From Tubulanus polymorphus (Eukaryota > Nemertea > Palaeonemertea > Tubulaniformes > Tubulanidae), in contig NC_134034.1 of the NCBI RefSeq assembly GCF_964204645.1, positions 4,680,072 to 4,744,071 of the forward strand: a stretch of DNA of 64,000 nucleotides, in the 5' to 3' direction. A program made the position numbers and the translations under genes. How positions within the stretch are numbered: position 1 is the stretch's first letter; each line of letters opens with the position of its first letter. Positions 61,369 to 64,000 of the stretch are shown piece by piece. The notes below the pieces were generated by a model, which searched no databases, had not been told where the DNA came from, and saw nothing but the letters and a program-made list of their open reading frames with translations.

Positions 61369-61590
61369 TTATATGGGAGGAATATATTTTTGTTTTTCCA
61401 AATAATCAATTGTTAAATTAGATAAAGTAACTGCTAATGTTAATTTTAGAATATCATTTATATCAAATCTATCAACATTAACACTTCCCATTTTGAATAC
61501 TTTTTTTAATACCATTGAATAACCAACCGTTCCAACTGATAGTAATGCGCCATTATATAATCCAGTTATTATCCACTTATTATCACTCAT
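61369..61590 (-). CDS. p73 (unit D)
   Basis: This 73-aa copy is intact. Its start is immediately after the p113 stop, and its sequence is the closest to the consensus of the four copies. Confidence 0.75.
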   Translation of the reverse strand: MSDNKWIITGLYNGALLSVGTVGYSMVLKKVFKMGSVNVDRFDINDILKLTLAVTLSNLTIDYLEKQKYIPPI

Positions 61591-61932
61591 TTATTTATCA
61601 AAAAAATTACTATCTTCAAAATATTTAGTTAACTTAGTGATGATTAATTCAACATTTATTTTATTACTAGTTTTATGATTATCATATATTTTGGATAATA
61701 TGTTTTTAATATCTTCAATAATTCCATCTTCATTTAATTCATAATATTCTAAAGGTGATTTAATTAAATCAATTGCTTTTTCTATATTATACTTTTCTTT
61801 ATCAATCATTGATGCATTGTTAAATGATTTACTTTTTATATCAGTAATTACATCATTTAGTTTAATTCTCATTTCTTTACCATGTTTAAAATCAAACCCA
61901 AAACATATACTCGGTCCAACAGTTATATTCAT
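61591..61932 (-). CDS. p113, B/D class (unit D)
   Basis: This 113-aa copy is intact, of the same class as unit B (MRIKLNDVITDIKSKSFNNAS). The start lies in ATATAAATG context. Confidence 0.73.
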   Translation of the reverse strand: MNITVGPSICFGFDFKHGKEMRIKLNDVITDIKSKSFNNASMIDKEKYNIEKAIDLIKSPLEYYELNEDGIIEDIKNILSKIYDNHKTSNKINVELIITKLTKYFEDSNFFDK

Positions 61933-61949
61933 TTATATAGTGAAAAAAA

Positions 61950-62710
61950 TTACTCTTTACATCTTATAACTAATTCATAAATTACAGGAAAGTTATTCAA
62001 ATCAATTAAGTATCCATTATGATTTCTAATTTCTAATCTAAAATTATTAAAACGAGGAATGCATGGTTTGAAATCACATTCTGTTAAATTATAATTTATT
62101 TGCGTTCCAAATTCTTTAACATTTTTTAATGGTAAAATATTTAATATACTAGAATTACATGTTGTATCTTTAGTTGCTTCAAATGTTTTTGTTGGGTCAA
62201 TTAAATTGCAATAAATATAAAAATGTGTAAAAGGTATTATATTTGAAATACCTTCTACGTTTACTGTAACAACATCTGGTTCAATTCCTAGCAATTTAGC
62301 TATAGGTTTTTTTTTACCATAAATGCATGTTGACTTTCATCAAATACCTTTATTTTAATTCTATTTGAGCTATCACTTTTTATAAATCTGATTAAAAATT
62401 TATCATCTTTTCTAATTTTCAACCGTGCTCTACGATTAATTTCTTGAGATAATGTTTCTAAATTATATAATCCTGGTCTTAGAAATAGATGAAACCATTT
62501 ATTTATATTTCTAATATGAATTAAAAAAGTATTATGTTCAATAGTTTTATTCGATATATTGTAAAAAGAATTACATAAACTTATATTTACTAATTTTAAA
62601 TCAACACAATTCTTGAATTCTCTATCTAATTGTATTAGTAAATTATGAGATTTATAATTTGTAAGTTTTCTAGAATCTACAAATATTCTGTATTCTTTTA
62701 ATTCCGCCAT
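61950..62710 (-). pseudogene. p230 with a frame change at a poly-A tract (unit D)
   Basis: The first frame runs 62710-62300, the second 62294-61950. The change is at a nine-A tract (about 62308-62316), where the first frame reads A AAA AAC. The second part is in the -1 phase, as in unit B, although the tract is three bases longer. All else is open. It could be a plain indel, or a gene using -1 frameshifting. Confidence 0.7.
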
Positions 62711-62727
62711 TTATTTTACATATTTTC

Positions 62728-63069
62728 TTATTCGAAATCTATTTCATGGTGCCCTTTTTCATTCTTACCTTTATATACGAAATAGAAATCTCCAGAATAT
62801 AATTCTTCTAAATCTTCACTTGATAATCTATGAAATCTATCTGGTAAATAAGTTCTGAATTTATATTTATTTCCTTTTAATCCTTCATATTCTAAATGAA
62901 TTACTAATTTATCTCCATATTTATTAGTAATTGTTTCAATGTTAGTAATTAAATATTTCTTGTGAATTGTTAATTCTGTTAACTTTTTGAATTTATAATC
63001 TACAGATTTGACGCTTGAAGTATCTTTAATTCTATCTAAGAATTCACTGTGTACTTGTTTACTCTCCAT
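62728..63069 (-). CDS. p117, shortened form (unit D)
   Basis: This 113-aa copy is intact but lacks four residues in the charged N-terminus (MESKQVHSEFLDRIKD). The C-terminal domain is conserved. Confidence 0.72.
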   Translation of the reverse strand: MESKQVHSEFLDRIKDTSSVKSVDYKFKKLTELTIHKKYLITNIETITNKYGDKLVIHLEYEGLKGNKYKFRTYLPDRFHRLSSEDLEELYSGDFYFVYKGKNEKGHHEIDFE

Positions 63070-63097
63070 TTATTATACAAATTTTTATTGAAATTGA

Positions 63098-64000
63098 TTA
63101 ACACGCTAGAATCCTTTTCATAATCTCATTTTCTTTTGTTTCTTCTCTTTTGAATTTTATATATTCATCTAAATTGCAACCATAGGCGACTGTGTGGATT
63201 CCATCATCTAAAATATATCTTTTATCATCAAATGGATTCAAACTTATCTTCTCTATCTCTTCCATATACATTTCATGATCTTCAGATCTTAAACATTTCA
63301 TCTTATGTTTTCTAACTTCTTCATTAAATATACAATTGATGTAATCTTTAAAATGAATATTCTTTTCAACAACGCTTTTGGTAATTCCTTTTAACTTTTT
63401 AGCTTCATGAGTTTTGGTTTTATATGAATACATTTTAGATCTAATACCAATGAACTCTATCATTTCTTCACCACCTAATTCATCCTTAAACTTCCCAGGA
63501 ACTTTTTTTATTATCATTGCTAAACAATTCATGATCTTTAGGATAGTTACTAAAATCAAAATGATGTTTTAATGTTTTTAAATCATCTGTTATGTTATCA
63601 GTTTTTATCTTTAATATGTAACTGTCAGTATCAAAGTATAGAATTTCTATGTGTTTTTCTCCAAAATGAGGTTGTAGTATGTTATAGTAAAATTTATACA
63701 TTAGGAATTTTGAAATTTCTAGAACTGCAGCACCAACATAAATAGGTTTATTGAACTTCATTGAAGTTCTTTTCATTTTAACTGCTGCTAAATTTTCATC
63801 AAATATTCTGTTACCTATAAACTTAGGATATGATTGTAAATGCCTTATCCTTTTACCATTACTAACTAACTCGATATCATTTCTATTTCTAATGTTTTCA
63901 CAAGTCTTACCATAGAATGCATTATTCATTAGTTTGAAGAAATCTTTTTCAAAATCAGTTTTAGATTTAGTTCTCTGTGTAGTATTAAAATCTATATATT
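63098..64000 (-). pseudogene. polB: Family B DNA polymerase, C-terminal part with one frameshift, cut by the window edge (unit D)
   Basis: Visible are motif B (NNAFYGKTCEN, about 63895-63929), motif C (YFDTDS, about 63620-63640) and the C-terminus. An A-run near 63505-63511 has seven A instead of the six of unit C, so the frame shifts between 63486 and 63559. No other lesion is visible here. The N-terminal two thirds lie outside the window, so it is unknown whether they are intact. Confidence 0.88.

Noticed and set aside
1-64000. tRNA or rRNA genes
   Set aside because: I looked for cloverleaf arms and conserved rRNA stretches and saw none; a covariance-model scan would settle this.
1-64000. 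A free viral genome rather than host DNA
   Set aside because: Multiple decayed copies in both orientations, retroelement insertions, a GPCR and microsatellites show integration in a host chromosome, although unit D may derive from a recently active virus-like element.

Overview
The window is a piece of an animal nuclear genome, strongly AT-rich, dominated by several degenerate to nearly intact copies of one large virus-like transposon of the Polinton/Maverick type (protein-primed family B DNA polymerase, retroviral-type integrase with a C-terminal chromodomain, FtsK/A32-like packaging ATPase, and a set of candidate virion genes). The host is probably a marine invertebrate. A mollusc is my best guess, because bases 2694-3820 carry a dispersed repeat of a style I associate with mollusc genomes (a TGACCTTTGACC motif, GGACGGACGGACG near the end, and a terminal ATGCCCCC hairpin). 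A host-type rhodopsin-family GPCR (5106-6188) and Penelope-like retroelements also point to an animal. Nothing looks bacterial.

Layout. 1-2693: copy A on the + strand, from the polB 3' end through six small genes. 2694-3820: host repeat. 3821-4426: a capsid-gene remnant of copy A. 4431-6188: a GPCR gene with a tandemly duplicated 3' end. 6189-8740: gene-poor DNA with GTTGAC-type microsatellites and a Penelope remnant. 8741-14185: a left-end fragment (palindrome, zinc-finger fusion ORF, HNH gene split by a Penelope-like element). 14186-33635: unit B, nearly complete, its polB split by a second Penelope-like element. 33636-48715: unit C, missing its left end and heavily mutated. 48716-64000: unit D, the best preserved, with polB running off the right edge.

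Plan of one unit. The left end has a palindrome, a short zinc-finger ORF, a promoter-like stretch, a ~125-bp hairpin minisatellite and an HNH endonuclease gene. A tight + strand cluster p202-p132-integrase-ATPase follows, with overlapping stop and start codons. It converges on a long - strand block: zinc-finger protein, candidate major capsid protein, long coiled-coil membrane protein, p458, p144, p140, p73, p113, p230, p117 and polB. B, C and D lie in the same orientation head to tail; A is inverted. The 5' end of polB occurs in inverted orientation at the left end of the unit, so it forms part of a terminal inverted repeat.

How the genes probably work together. PolB would copy the linear DNA by protein priming, integrase would insert it, the ATPase would package it, and the - strand block would build the particle. 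No adenovirus-type protease gene was recognised, which is unusual for a Polinton. Almost every - strand gene is preceded by one of two short motifs next to the ATG (a T-run followed by TAAATAAATG, or a TATTAAAATGG form), resembling temporal promoter classes. Functions of the small proteins are unknown; the capsid call is inferred from length, position and general sequence character.
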